From positions 2,418,001 to 2,482,000 of the forward strand of contig NZ_CP110680.1 in the NCBI RefSeq assembly GCF_028583725.1: a stretch of 64,000 bases of DNA, read 5' to 3'. The translations under genes were made by a program, and so were the position numbers. Position 1 is the first letter of the stretch; every line of letters starts with the position of its first letter. The notes beneath the pieces were generated by a model, which was not told the DNA's origin, ran no database searches, and worked only from the letters and a program-made list of their open reading frames with translations. The DNA comes from Cellulomonas fimi (GTDB taxonomy: Bacteria > Actinomycetota > Actinomycetes > Actinomycetales > Cellulomonadaceae). Positions 56,128 to 64,000 of the stretch are shown here, piece by piece.

Positions 56128-57678
56128 GTGCCCGACGCGGACGACCGCCCGCTCCACGACGACGCCCTGCGCTGGCTGTGCCACCCGACGACGTGCGTCG
56201 CCGTCGCCGTGCTCCTGCTCAACGACCACGTCCTCAAGGCCGCCTTCGGCACGTGGTGGACGGGCAAGCTCTCCGACGCCGCCGGCCTCCTCGTCGCTCC
56301 CCCGCTGGTCGCCCTCGTCCTGGCGCTCGCGTGGCGGGGCCCGCGCCCACGGTCCGACCGCGTCGTACGGGCGCTCGCCGTCGCGACCGTCGGTGCGCTC
56401 TTCGCCCTCGTGAAGGTCGCGCCGCTGGGTGCGGCGGTCGCGTCGGCGGCCTGGTCGCTCGTCGACGGCCCGGGACTGGTCCGGAGCGACGCGACCGACC
56501 TCGCCGTCCTGCCCGTGCTCGCCCTGGCGTGGCGCGCGGGCGCCGGTACGCGTCCCGGACCGGGCGGCACCCGCCGCCCGACCGCTCCCGCCCGGTGGCT
56601 CGTGGTCCTGCCCGTCGCGGTCCTCGCCACGGTCGCCACGTCCGCGCCCGCCGAAGGTGACGCGGTGCAGGCGGTGGCCGTCGTCGACGGCGTCCTCGTC
56701 GTCCGGCTGCAGGACGGCGAGCGCCTCCTGTCGACCGACGGGGAGACGTGGACCGCCGCGACCGGGTCGCCGACGCAGGACGCCGTCACCAGCGCGCTCG
56801 CGGCGGCGGCCGACCAGCCCGTCGCCTGCCGGCCCGATCGCCCCGACGAGTGCTACCGACCGCTCGGCGCCGACGACGCGGACGTCGAGCACGGCCCGCT
56901 CGGCGTCGAGCGCAGCACCGACGGCGGGCGGACCTGGCGGGTCGACTGGGTCGTGCCCGCCGAGCTGCTCGACACGCTCGCGCGCCGGTACGACCCGCCC
57001 GCCGGTGCGATCCGGACACGCCAGGTCGCCGTGCTGCCGACCTCCGCAGGTGACCGCGTCTACGCCGCGAACGGGGGCGACGGACTCGCGGTCCGCCACG
57101 ACGACGGCACGTGGGAGCGCCTCGGCCACCCGTCGCCCGAGGGCTTCGACGACGTCGTCCCGATCCCCGGGCGACCCGACACCCCGCTCCTGCCGGTGCC
57201 ACCCGCGCTTCCCGTGGGCGTCGCCGTCGCGCTCGTCGTCGTCGCCGCCTCCGGGCGACGGCCCGACGTGTCCGTCGCCCCCGGGCGACGGGCGACGGGC
57301 GTGGCGCTGCTCGCGAGCTCCGGTGTCGTGCTCGCGGCGACCGCGGTGGTCGACCACGCGTGGAGGACGCTGCCCGGCGGTGACGACCTCGTCGCCGCCG
57401 TTCGCGTCCTGGTCCTGGTCGCCCTGCTCGCGGCCGGGCTCGCGCTCGTGGGTGCCGCCGCCGCGGTCCTGCACCGCGGTGCCGCGTTCGGGCTCGCGGT
57501 GCTCGTCGGGGCCGTGGTGGTGGTCACCCTCCTGGTGGTCGGCAGCGTGTGGGCGGCGGTCGCGATCGCCGCCGTCGCCGCCACCGGGGGTGTCGTCCTC
57601 GCCCGTCGGTCGACGGCGCGGCACGCGCCCTGGCCCGACGAGCCGCTGCCGTGGGGTCGGCTGCCGGGGTCGGGCTGA
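56128..57678 (+). CDS. Membrane protein of unknown function with BNR-like loop
   Basis: 516 residues, not assigned to a named family. N-terminal helices with VLLLNDHVLKAAFG and WWTGKLSDAAGLLVAP, two more helices, then an outer domain of about 170 residues containing LLSTDGETWTAA and VERSTDGGRTWRVDW, which resemble Asp-box (BNR) repeats of beta-propeller proteins. Two cysteines (CRPDRPDEC) may pair. The C-terminus has four or five helices. GTG at 56128 with GGAGG four bases upstream. Divergent from jetA; no evidence that it belongs to that system. Confidence 0.8.
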   Translation: MPDADDRPLHDDALRWLCHPTTCVAVAVLLLNDHVLKAAFGTWWTGKLSDAAGLLVAPPLVALVLALAWRGPRPRSDRVVRALAVATVGALFALVKVAPLGAAVASAAWSLVDGPGLVRSDATDLAVLPVLALAWRAGAGTRPGPGGTRRPTAPARWLVVLPVAVLATVATSAPAEGDAVQAVAVVDGVLVVRLQDGERLLSTDGETWTAATGSPTQDAVTSALAAAADQPVACRPDRPDECYRPLGADDADVEHGPLGVERSTDGGRTWRVDWVVPAELLDTLARRYDPPAGAIRTRQVAVLPTSAGDRVYAANGGDGLAVRHDDGTWERLGHPSPEGFDDVVPIPGRPDTPLLPVPPALPVGVAVALVVVAASGRRPDVSVAPGRRATGVALLASSGVVLAATAVVDHAWRTLPGGDDLVAAVRVLVLVALLAAGLALVGAAAAVLHRGAAFGLAVLVGAVVVVTLLVVGSVWAAVAIAAVAATGGVVLARRSTARHAPWPDEPLPWGRLPGSG

Positions 57679-57684
57679 CCGGAC

Positions 57685-57707
57685 GCCCGCACCGCGCGAG
57701 GGCGGGC
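57685..57707 (+). terminator. Hairpin after gene 56128
   Basis: GCCCGC (57685-57690) pairs with GCGGGC (57702-57707), 11-base loop, just past the stop. Confidence 0.4.
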
Positions 57708-57763
57708 CGCGCCTCCCGGGGTGCGACGTGGCAGGTCGGGAACCTCCTGCGACCGCCGTCGTC

Positions 57764-57773
57764 GAATCGCTTC
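57764..57773 (+). promoter_or_regulatory. Operator-like inverted repeat before the esterase gene
   Basis: GAATCGCTTC, an imperfect palindrome of the GAAnCGnTTC kind bound by LacI-family sugar regulators, 83 bases before the start codon. Single copy, so only suggestive. Confidence 0.25.
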
Positions 57774-57856
57774 ACCGGCTGTCCCCCGACCCCTCGGGTC
57801 GGTAGGCAGAGGGCGCCGCCGATCCCGGCCGGCACACCCCGACGAAGGGACCCGGC

Positions 57857-59329
57857 GTGCGAGCGCTGCGCACCACCCTCACGCTCACGGCGATCGCGAC
57901 AGTCGTCGCGCTCGTCCCCGGAGCCGCCGTCGCGGCACCGGCCGACCCGGGCCTCGACGCGACCGTGCACACCGCGGGACGCGTCGTGGCGTCCGGCGGC
58001 ACCTGGCAGCACGCGTGGCCCGGCGTCTACTTCGAGGGCAGGTTCCGGGGCACGGGCGTCGGGGTCGTGCTCGACGACGCGTACGGCGACTACGACGTCG
58101 CCGTCGACGGCCGGACCGTCGCGACGCTCGTCACCCCCGGCGCGACCACGTACCGCGTCACGGGACTGACGGCCGGCGAGCACACGATCCGCGTCGTCAA
58201 GCGCAGCGAGGTGCCGTGGGCGACGAGCACGTTCGGCGGCTTCGTCCCCGTCGACGGGTCGCAGATCCTGTCCGCGCCACCCGCGCGCGACCTCCGGCTC
58301 GAGCTCGTCGGCGACTCCTACACCGCCGGCTACGGCAACACGTCCGCGTCGCGCGAGTGCACGGGCGACGAGGTCACGCGCACGACGAACGCCGACCTGT
58401 CGTTCGGCGCGCTCACCGCCCGCGCGCTCGGCGCGGACTACCAGGTCAACGCCTTCTCGGGGCGCGGCATGGTGCGCAACTACGCGGGCGGTGAGCCCGG
58501 CACGAGCTACCGCACCTACGAGGACCGTGCCCTGCCGTTCGTCGACGCCGCCTGGGACCGCCCGGCGTCGTGGCAGCCCGACGCGGTCGTGATCGGCCTC
58601 GGCATCAACGACTTCTCGACCGCGCTGAACGCGAACGAGCCGTGGCCGACGACGGCCGCGCTGCGTGCGGCCTGGGTCGACGCGTACCACGGCTACCTCG
58701 ACACGCTCCGGGAGCGGTACGGGCCCGACACGTACCTCGTGGTGAGCGCCACGTACGTCCACACGGGCACCGACCTCCCGGACCTGGCGAAGCGCGTCGT
58801 CGACGAGCGCACCGCCGACGGCGACGACCGGGTCCGCTACTGGTACTACGGCAACGAGGGCCTCGACTACGGCGGCTGCCACTGGCACCCGTCCGTGCGC
58901 GACCACGAGGTGATCGCGGCGCAGCTCACGACGTTCCTGCGCGGGCTCGGGCTGGGCGGCGGCCCGACGCCCACGCCCACCCCCACGACGACGCCCACCC
59001 CCACGCCGACGCCCACCGTCACGCACACGATGCCGCCCGCCGGCTGCCGGGCGACCCTCACGGTCGGCGGCCGCTGGCCGGGCGGGTACCAGGCGTCGGT
59101 CGAGGTCAGCGCGCTCACCCCGCTCACCGGCTGGAGGACGACCTTCGCCCTCCCGGCAGGCGGCACCGTCACCCAGCTCTGGTCGGGCGAGGTCACGACG
59201 TCCGGCACCGCCGTCACCGTCCGCAACGCCGCGTGGAACGGTTCCCTCCCCGCGGGTCGCTCGACGGTCTACGGCTTCCTCGGCACCGGCACACCGCCGC
59301 CGGACGGCGCCGTGGGCTGCACGCCCTGA
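57857..59329 (+). CDS. Secreted CE2-type carbohydrate esterase with CBM2
   Basis: 490 residues, secreted. Signal peptide (1-26, cut near AVAAPAD); jelly-roll domain (about 35-140); SGNH hydrolase domain with VGDSYTAGYGN (nucleophile S154), GLGIND (249-252) and the catalytic His in CHWHPS (H344). This two-domain form is that of CE2 acetyl esterases acting on xylan or mannan. A Pro/Thr linker (370-393) leads to a CBM2-like cellulose/xylan-binding module closed by C397 and a Cys near the end. GTG at 57857. Confidence 0.93.
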   Translation: MRALRTTLTLTAIATVVALVPGAAVAAPADPGLDATVHTAGRVVASGGTWQHAWPGVYFEGRFRGTGVGVVLDDAYGDYDVAVDGRTVATLVTPGATTYRVTGLTAGEHTIRVVKRSEVPWATSTFGGFVPVDGSQILSAPPARDLRLELVGDSYTAGYGNTSASRECTGDEVTRTTNADLSFGALTARALGADYQVNAFSGRGMVRNYAGGEPGTSYRTYEDRALPFVDAAWDRPASWQPDAVVIGLGINDFSTALNANEPWPTTAALRAAWVDAYHGYLDTLRERYGPDTYLVVSATYVHTGTDLPDLAKRVVDERTADGDDRVRYWYYGNEGLDYGGCHWHPSVRDHEVIAAQLTTFLRGLGLGGGPTPTPTPTTTPTPTPTPTVTHTMPPAGCRATLTVGGRWPGGYQASVEVSALTPLTGWRTTFALPAGGTVTQLWSGEVTTSGTAVTVRNAAWNGSLPAGRSTVYGFLGTGTPPPDGAVGCTP

Positions 59330-59335
59330 CCCGCC

Positions 59336-59381
59336 GCCGACGCGGGCCACGTCCCTCCCGGGCGACGCGGCCCGCGTCGGC
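59336..59381. terminator. Strong bidirectional hairpin after the esterase gene
   Basis: GCCGACGCGGGCC (59336-59348) pairs perfectly with GGCCCGCGTCGGC (59369-59381): 13 base pairs, 20-base loop, between convergent stops. Confidence 0.65.
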
Positions 59382-59384
59382 GCG

Positions 59385-60260
59385 TCAGGCGGTGCCCGCC
59401 GCGCGGTGCGAGGGGTCCGTCGCGGTGTGCCGCAGCAGACCCTCGACGAGCACCGGCCAGGCGCGCCGCGGCGGCACCCCGTGCCCCGCGCCCGGGACGA
59501 CGAGCAGCTCGGCGCCCGGGATCTCGTCCGCGAGCGCGCGACCGTGCGCGAGCGGGAACATCGGGTCGTCGGCGCCGTGCACGACGAGCGTCGGGACACG
59601 GATCTCCCCCAGCCGAGCGCGCCACGACGGCCCGCCGTCCATGACGCCGTGGTTGGTCCGGGACCGGATGTCGGTCGCGCGCGCGACGGTCCGCTCGGCG
59701 ATCACCCGCTCGACGTCCGCGTCGAAGCCGCCGCGCTGGAACGGCCGCTCCTCCTCGACGAGGTAGGCGACGACGGCCGCGTCGTCGGACCAGTCGGGCT
59801 CGGGCGGCGACGCCGCGAACAGGTCGGGGTCGGACGACGGCAGGTCGTCCGCCTCGCGACCGGGCACGCCGGGCGTCGCGCTGACCAGGGTGAGCGTGCG
59901 CACGCGGTCGGGGTGGTCGAGCGCGACCAGCTGCGCGGCCGCACCGCCCATCGACAGCCCGACGAGGTGCGCCGACGCCACCCCCTCGGCGTCGAGCACG
60001 CCGACGAGGTCGCCGGCGAGGTCGGGCAGCCCGTACCCGGGCTCGCCCGGGGGCCAGGTCGTCGAGCGTCCCGTGTCCCGCCAGTCGAACCGGATCACCC
60101 GCCTGTCCCGGGCGAGCCACGAGACGAGGTCGTCGGGCCACGCGTCGAGCGAGCACGCGCCGCCGTGCGCGAGCAGCAGCACGGGCGCGTCGGGCGGCCC
60201 CGCGGCGTCCACGCACAGCGTCACGCCGCCGACGTCCACGAGGTGCTCGTCGCGACCCAT
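59385..60260 (-). CDS. Alpha/beta hydrolase
   Basis: 291 residues. LLLAHGGACSLDAW (oxyanion loop), FDWRDTGRST, GLSMGGAAAQL (nucleophile Ser), VHGADDPMFP (Asp) and GAGHGVPP (His). Layout resembles RdmC/aclacinomycin methylesterase-like and haloperoxidase-like hydrolases; substrate unknown. ATG at 60260, six bases after GACGAT. Confidence 0.9.
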   Translation of the reverse strand: MGRDEHLVDVGGVTLCVDAAGPPDAPVLLLAHGGACSLDAWPDDLVSWLARDRRVIRFDWRDTGRSTTWPPGEPGYGLPDLAGDLVGVLDAEGVASAHLVGLSMGGAAAQLVALDHPDRVRTLTLVSATPGVPGREADDLPSSDPDLFAASPPEPDWSDDAAVVAYLVEEERPFQRGGFDADVERVIAERTVARATDIRSRTNHGVMDGGPSWRARLGEIRVPTLVVHGADDPMFPLAHGRALADEIPGAELLVVPGAGHGVPPRRAWPVLVEGLLRHTATDPSHRAAGTA

Positions 60261-60426
60261 CGCCCCATCGTCGGGCCGTCAGGTCGCCACGGCGAACGCG
60301 GACGCGACCTCCCCGAGCTCGGCCCCGCCGGTCGACACCGTGACGTGCTCGACGGCGGCTCCGCGCTCGCGAGCCGGGCCACCGCGCCCCGCCCCTCGAT
60401 CAGCCCGTGCTCCCGGGCGCGCCTCG

Positions 60427-60849
60427 TCACCGCAGCCGCACGAGCCCGGCGCGCGTCGGCGTGAACCCGCACGCGTCGACGTAGAAGGTGTCCAAGCCGT
60501 CCTCGAAGTCGACGTGGAGCCACTCGCACCCGGCGGCCGCCGCGTGCTCGCGCACGACGTCGAGCAGACGCCGCCCGACGCCCTGCCGTCGCGCGCGGCG
60601 TGCGACCGACGTGTCGACCACGAACGCGTGGGTCCGCCCGTCCCACGGGACGTTGACGAAGCCGACGAGCCCTCGGTCGTCACGCGCCGTGACCCATCCG
60701 AGGCTCAGGCGCGCGACCTGGTCCGTCCAGTCGTCGTCGGCGGGGGCGTGCCCGAACGCCTCCGCGTGCAGTGCGTTCACCTCGTCGTCCGTGAAGGTGC
60801 CGCGCCACGCGTACGTGACGTGCACCGGTGCACCGTCGGTGGTCGTCAT
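60427..60849 (-). CDS. GNAT family N-acetyltransferase
   Basis: 140 residues. VVDTSVARRARRQGVGRRLL carries the acetyl-CoA loop (R/QxxGxG/A), with LHVDFEDGLDTFYVDACGF as the C-terminal strand and helix. Acceptor unknown. ATG at 60849 preceded by GAGGAGGG. Lies 30 bases after the monooxygenase gene and is probably cotranscribed. The 166 bases after it hold only an out-of-frame remnant-like stretch. Confidence 0.92.
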   Translation of the reverse strand: MTTTDGAPVHVTYAWRGTFTDDEVNALHAEAFGHAPADDDWTDQVARLSLGWVTARDDRGLVGFVNVPWDGRTHAFVVDTSVARRARRQGVGRRLLDVVREHAAAAGCEWLHVDFEDGLDTFYVDACGFTPTRAGLVRLR

Positions 60850-60879
60850 GCCGCCCTCCTCGTCGGCCCCCGCACCGGC

Positions 60880-62004
60880 TCAGCCCCGGGCGCGCGCCAC
60901 CGCACGGGCGATCCGGACCGCGTCGATGCGCAGCTCCCGGAACATGCCGCTGATGGGGTTGGTGTAGCCGGTGAAGTAGAGGCCCGGGAGCGCGGGGCGC
61001 GGACCGTGCGCGCGCGGCAGGCCGCGCTCGTCGAGCACGCCGAGGTGGCCGACGAGCGGTTCCAGCCCGCGCCGGTACCCGGTGGCCGCGATCACCACGT
61101 CGGGCGCGACGCGCGTGCCGTCGGCGAGCACGACCTTCCCGCCCTCGAACGACTCGACGGCGGCGACCGGCTCGATCGCGCCCGACTGCACCCCGGCGAT
61201 CAGCCCGACGTCCTGCAGCGGCACGGAGCCCTCGAGCACGCGCGAGTACAGGCCCGTCGTCGGGCGAGGCAGCCCGTGCGACGCGAGGTCGGGCACCTCG
61301 ACGCGCGCGATCAGCCGCGCGGTCGCGTCGACGACCGGCACCGGCAGGTGCCGCACGACGATCCCCGTGCCCTGTGCGGGCCAGCCGAGGTTCGAGCGGC
61401 GGACGATGTGCGGCGGTGTCCGGACCGCGAGCCGCACCCGCCCGGCACCGCCCTCGACCAGGTCCACCGCGATCTCGGCGCCCGTGTTCCCGACGCCGAC
61501 GACGAGGACGTCGCGCCCGCGATACGGCTGCGCGTTGCGGTAGGTCGACGCGTGCACGACCTCGCCGGGGAACCCCTCGACGCCCGGCCACGCGGGCGGC
61601 ACCGGCGTGTGGTTGTAGCCGGTCGCGACGACCACGGCCCGCCCGTCGACCGGCTCACCGCCGGCGGTCCGCAGCCGCCAGCCGTCGCCGGTCCGCTCGA
61701 CGCGCTCGACCTCGACGCCGGTCCGCACGTCGAGCCGGTGGTGCGTCGCATAGCGCTCGAGGTACCGGACCACGTCGTCGCGCGCGACCCAACGCCCGTA
61801 CTCCCGCGGGATCGGCAGGCCCGGCAGCGACGACCAGCGGCGCGTGGTGTGCAGGTGCAGGCGGTCGTAGTGCCCCCGCCACGACGACCCGACCGACGAC
61901 GACCGCTCGACGACGACCGCGTCCACGCCCCGCGCCCGCAGCGCGGCGGCGGCGGCGAGCCCACCGGGTCCCGCACCGACCACCAGCACCGGTCCAGCCG
62001 TCAT
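60880..62004 (-). CDS. Flavin-containing monooxygenase
   Basis: 374 residues. FAD site GAGPGG (10-15), NADPH site VGVGNTG (169-175) and the class B monooxygenase fingerprint FPGEVVHASTY (145-155, FxGxxxHxxxY). FTGYTNPISGMF near the end also fits. Oxygenates N, S or carbonyl groups with NADPH; substrate unknown. ATG at 62004 with GAGGAGGT upstream. Confidence 0.93.
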   Translation of the reverse strand: MTAGPVLVVGAGPGGLAAAAALRARGVDAVVVERSSSVGSSWRGHYDRLHLHTTRRWSSLPGLPIPREYGRWVARDDVVRYLERYATHHRLDVRTGVEVERVERTGDGWRLRTAGGEPVDGRAVVVATGYNHTPVPPAWPGVEGFPGEVVHASTYRNAQPYRGRDVLVVGVGNTGAEIAVDLVEGGAGRVRLAVRTPPHIVRRSNLGWPAQGTGIVVRHLPVPVVDATARLIARVEVPDLASHGLPRPTTGLYSRVLEGSVPLQDVGLIAGVQSGAIEPVAAVESFEGGKVVLADGTRVAPDVVIAATGYRRGLEPLVGHLGVLDERGLPRAHGPRPALPGLYFTGYTNPISGMFRELRIDAVRIARAVARARG

Positions 62005-62246
62005 CCACCGACCTCCTCGTCGCGTCACGGGCGGCTCAGCGTTCCACGACGCGGGTCGGCCGCGCCAGCCCTTCCTGGACGGTTGTCCAGGCAAGGCGGC
62101 CGCACGCCACGACCGACCGGCCGGCCGACGTCCCGACCACCACGCGTCTCCGGGTGCCGGGCGGCTCGTCGTGCCGCATGCTGTGCACGCCGACACCGAC
62201 GTCGGCGGGGCCGGCACCGACGCCGGACGGAGCAGGACGGTCGACG

Positions 62247-62444
62247 ATGACGAACCCGCGCACGATCGCCCTCGGGGCGGTCGTCCTCACGGCTGCGGCC
62301 CTGCTCGTGACGCTCGTCGCGTCGAGCGAACCCCTCTGGACGTCCTGGCCGGGTGCCGTCGTCCGCTTCGGCGGCTTCGTCGGCGCCGCCGGGGGCCTCT
62401 ACGCCCTGGCCGCCCGCTGGGACCGCCGCACGGCCCACGACTGA
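62247..62444 (+). CDS. Small two-helix membrane protein
   Basis: 65 residues, MTNPRTIALGAVVLTAAALL then a short loop with WTSWPGA, a second helix and a charged end RWDRRTAHD. No family recognised. ATG at 62247 with AGGACGG upstream. Ends at a strong hairpin. A real small gene is likely from ribosome site, membrane pattern and terminator, but not proven. Confidence 0.65.
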   Translation: MTNPRTIALGAVVLTAAALLVTLVASSEPLWTSWPGAVVRFGGFVGAAGGLYALAARWDRRTAHD

Positions 62445-62446
62445 GG

Positions 62447-62476
62447 CCCGGCGACCGGTGCGACCGGTCAGCCGGG
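62447..62476. terminator. Bidirectional hairpin between small membrane gene and lipoprotein gene
   Basis: Nested stems CCCGGC/GCCGGG (62447-62452 and 62471-62476) and ACCGGT/ACCGGT (62454-62459 and 62463-62468) around GCG; overlaps the stop of the lipoprotein gene. Confidence 0.55.
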
Positions 62477-63031
62477 GGTCGGCGCCCAGGTGATCGGCCC
62501 GGCCGAGCCCGCCGCGCTGCGCGGCTGGACGTCGAGGACGACCTGGTCACCCAGGTCGACCGTGACCGGGGCGTTCTCGTCGACGTCGTCCGGCACGCCC
62601 ACGACCGACGTCGTCGGGACGAAGTCCATCGTGCACGGACCTTCCGAGGTGGCGCCGACCGTGACGGTGAGGGTGCCGCCCGCGAGCGTCGCCTCCGGCT
62701 CGGCGACGATCGGGCACGTGCTGGAACCGAACGTGACGACGTAGAGCAGCCCCTCGTCGGGCGCCCAGCCGGCACCCGGCGACCCCGAGTCGTCGGGCGG
62801 GGTGACCCCCTCCGGGAGACCCGACCCGGTGACGCCCGCCTCCAGGACGGCGTCCTGGATCGCCTGCGGCGACGCGTCGGCGGTGGGGCTGGCGGACGCG
62901 GAGGGCGAGCTGTTCGTCGGCTCCCCCTCGGGCTCGTCACCCCCCGAGGTGGCGCAGGAGCTCACCGTCGCCATCACGACGACGGCGACGCTGCTCGCGG
63001 CTGCTGCACGACGGACCGCCCCCAGTCCCAT
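62468..63031 (-). CDS. Putative lipoprotein of unknown function
   Basis: 187 residues. Signal peptide with lipobox-like VSSC (Cys near residue 26), a Ser/Thr/Pro/Glu-rich linker to about 60, then a beta-rich domain with two cysteines (TCPIVAEPEA and GPCTMDFVP) that could pair. No family recognised. ATG at 63031, seven bases after TAGGGT, so apparently leaderless. Confidence 0.82.
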   Translation of the reverse strand: MGLGAVRRAAAASSVAVVVMATVSSCATSGGDEPEGEPTNSSPSASASPTADASPQAIQDAVLEAGVTGSGLPEGVTPPDDSGSPGAGWAPDEGLLYVVTFGSSTCPIVAEPEATLAGGTLTVTVGATSEGPCTMDFVPTTSVVGVPDDVDENAPVTVDLGDQVVLDVQPRSAAGSAGPITWAPTPG

Positions 63032-63038
63032 GCAGCCG

Positions 63039-63044
63039 ACCCTA
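63039..63044 (-). promoter_or_regulatory. Leaderless promoter -10 of the lipoprotein gene
   Basis: TAGGGT on the minus strand seven bases before the ATG. Confidence 0.5.
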
Positions 63045-63184
63045 CCGCCGCACGCCGCCCTGTCCAGGGGAGCACCGCGGACGGCGCCCGACGGCCGACC
63101 CGGGCGCTGAGCCCACAGCCCAGCACCGCGGCACGACCCGGGAGCGCGGCGACGGCCACGCCGACGCGCGGTCACGCGCTCCGT

Positions 63185-64000
63185 CTAGCGCCGACCAGCC
63201 GGGCCCGGTGCGGCGACGACCCGCGTGACGGGTGTCGACCCGGCGAACGGCCCGGGCACGACGTGATCCCGTGGGCTGCCGAAGAAGTCGCCGGTCAGGT
63301 CCAGGTCGGAACCGTCGGGATCGGTCCACGGCATCTCGGCCTGGTAGCTCGTCCCGAGCCGTGCGGTCGTCACCGGGGCGACCGCGTCGACGTCGCCCAG
63401 GTCGTCGGTTGCGACGCGGACGGTGCCCGCCTCCGCGTCGACCACCTCGACGCGCACCGGTGACGTGCCGACCACGAGGGGCGTCGGCTCCGCGCGGAAG
63501 GGCTCGGCGCCCTCCGCGTAGAGGTTGCCCTCGCTCCACACCGGGAGCCGCGGCCCGGCCAGATCGCTCCCGGGCTCGGCCGGGTACTCCTGTGGCGTCG
63601 GGCAGGCGTCGTACTGCGACGTGCCCACGGGGGTCGGCACGAACGTCGCCCGGCCGGGCACGCCGTCCATGTCGACCGCGCCGGACCAGAAGCTCGCGAG
63701 CGCCGGACCCGCCTGCGCGTCCGACCCGGTCGGTCCGCTGGTGGCACCGTCACCGACGAAGACGTTGTTGTAGAACCGGTCGTCGCCGCCGAGGATGTTC
63801 GAGACGCCGTAGACCGCCGTCGAGTGCGGCAGGTGGTACGGGGTGTACCGCTGGTGCTCGGTGCAGCTCGCGAAGCGTCCCGCGACGTAGTTGTGCACGT
63901 ACGCGCCGCCGGTGGACATGTCCTTGACCGCCCACGGGGACAGGAACAGGTTCGAGTCCACGAGGTACGGGCCGTGGCAGACCTCGACCATGAAGTCCTC
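63185..64000 (-). CDS. Right-handed beta-helix protein, C-terminal part (GH141-like)
   Basis: The last ~271 residues; the start lies beyond base 64000 and the frame is open to the edge. VCHGPYLVDSNLFLSPWAV, then HNYVAGRFASC, YTPYHLPHST and GGDDRFYNNVFVG look like rungs of a right-handed parallel beta-helix of the kind found in glycoside hydrolase family 141 proteins (fucosidases/xylanases). The C-terminal ~110 residues form a separate beta-rich domain. The family is judged from motif memory only. Fits the polysaccharide-degrading theme of the nearby esterase. Confidence 0.75.
   Translation of the reverse strand, partial: EDFMVEVCHGPYLVDSNLFLSPWAVKDMSTGGAYVHNYVAGRFASCTEHQRYTPYHLPHSTAVYGVSNILGGDDRFYNNVFVGDGATSGPTGSDAQAGPALASFWSGAVDMDGVPGRATFVPTPVGTSQYDACPTPQEYPAEPGSDLAGPRLPVWSEGNLYAEGAEPFRAEPTPLVVGTSPVRVEVVDAEAGTVRVATDDLGDVDAVAPVTTARLGTSYQAEMPWTDPDGSDLDLTGDFFGSPRDHVVPGPFAGSTPVTRVVAAPGPAGRR

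Noticed and set aside
58965-59035. Short repeats resembling a CRISPR or satellite array
   Set aside because: They encode the Pro/Thr linker of the CE2-CBM2 esterase in frame; units are 6 bases and not CRISPR-like.

Overview
The window is very G+C-rich chromosomal DNA of an actinomycete. It carries a complete Pup-proteasome locus (mpa, dop, pup, prcB, prcA, pafA), the mycothiol ligase gene mshC, the actinobacterial trp-cluster membrane proteins, and GTG starts with many TANNNT boxes placed 6-8 bases before the start codon. A secreted CE2-type esterase with a Pro/Thr linker and a CBM2-like domain, and the end of a beta-helix (GH141-like) protein at the right edge, point to a polysaccharide degrader of the Cellulomonas kind. 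The genus is an inference.

Bases 1-12256: on the minus strand, hisI-trpE-(trp-associated membrane protein)-HGxxPAAW-DUF4190-DUF2752-DUF4190-trpC-trpB (cut by the left edge), preceded by an overlapping pair of ABC exporter half-transporters and by an FKBP-lipoprotein/hisF pair; one plus-strand TIGR03085-like gene lies between. Bases 12430-20320: the Pup-proteasome system followed upstream by trmI. mpa ends in a strong hairpin, dop starts from its own apparently leaderless promoter, and pup-prcB-prcA-pafA share another promoter.

Bases 20373-41863: mostly housekeeping genes in short divergent or convergent units: site-2 protease, RecB-like nuclease, HAD phosphatase, PAC2 protein, mshC, CorA-like transporter, uppP, a frameshifted aldo/keto reductase, M20 and M3 peptidases, alanine dehydrogenase, a fructosamine kinase-like gene, a membrane-anchored metzincin, an alpha/beta hydrolase whose best start codon is ATC, an ATP-dependent DNA ligase, a universal stress protein and an amino-acid permease. 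Hairpins that look like bidirectional terminators sit between most convergent pairs.

Bases 41946-49331: a four-gene ABC system (two ATPases, two large FtsX-type permeases) joined by ATGA overlaps; one ATPase carries an AbrB-like C-terminal domain. Bases 49398-55895: two small genes, then a jetA-jetB-jetC operon of the Wadjet/MksBEF type (kleisin, KITE, SMC-like ATPase). The nuclease gene jetD/mksG, which normally follows jetC, is absent here: only 98 bases separate jetC from the next gene. This is the most interesting system in the window.

Bases 56128-64000: a membrane protein of unknown function, the CE2-CBM2 esterase, an alpha/beta hydrolase, a GNAT acetyltransferase, a flavin monooxygenase, a small two-helix membrane protein, a lipoprotein and the truncated beta-helix protein. 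I saw no rRNA, tRNA, CRISPR array, prophage or insertion sequence. No gap between genes exceeds about 300 bases.
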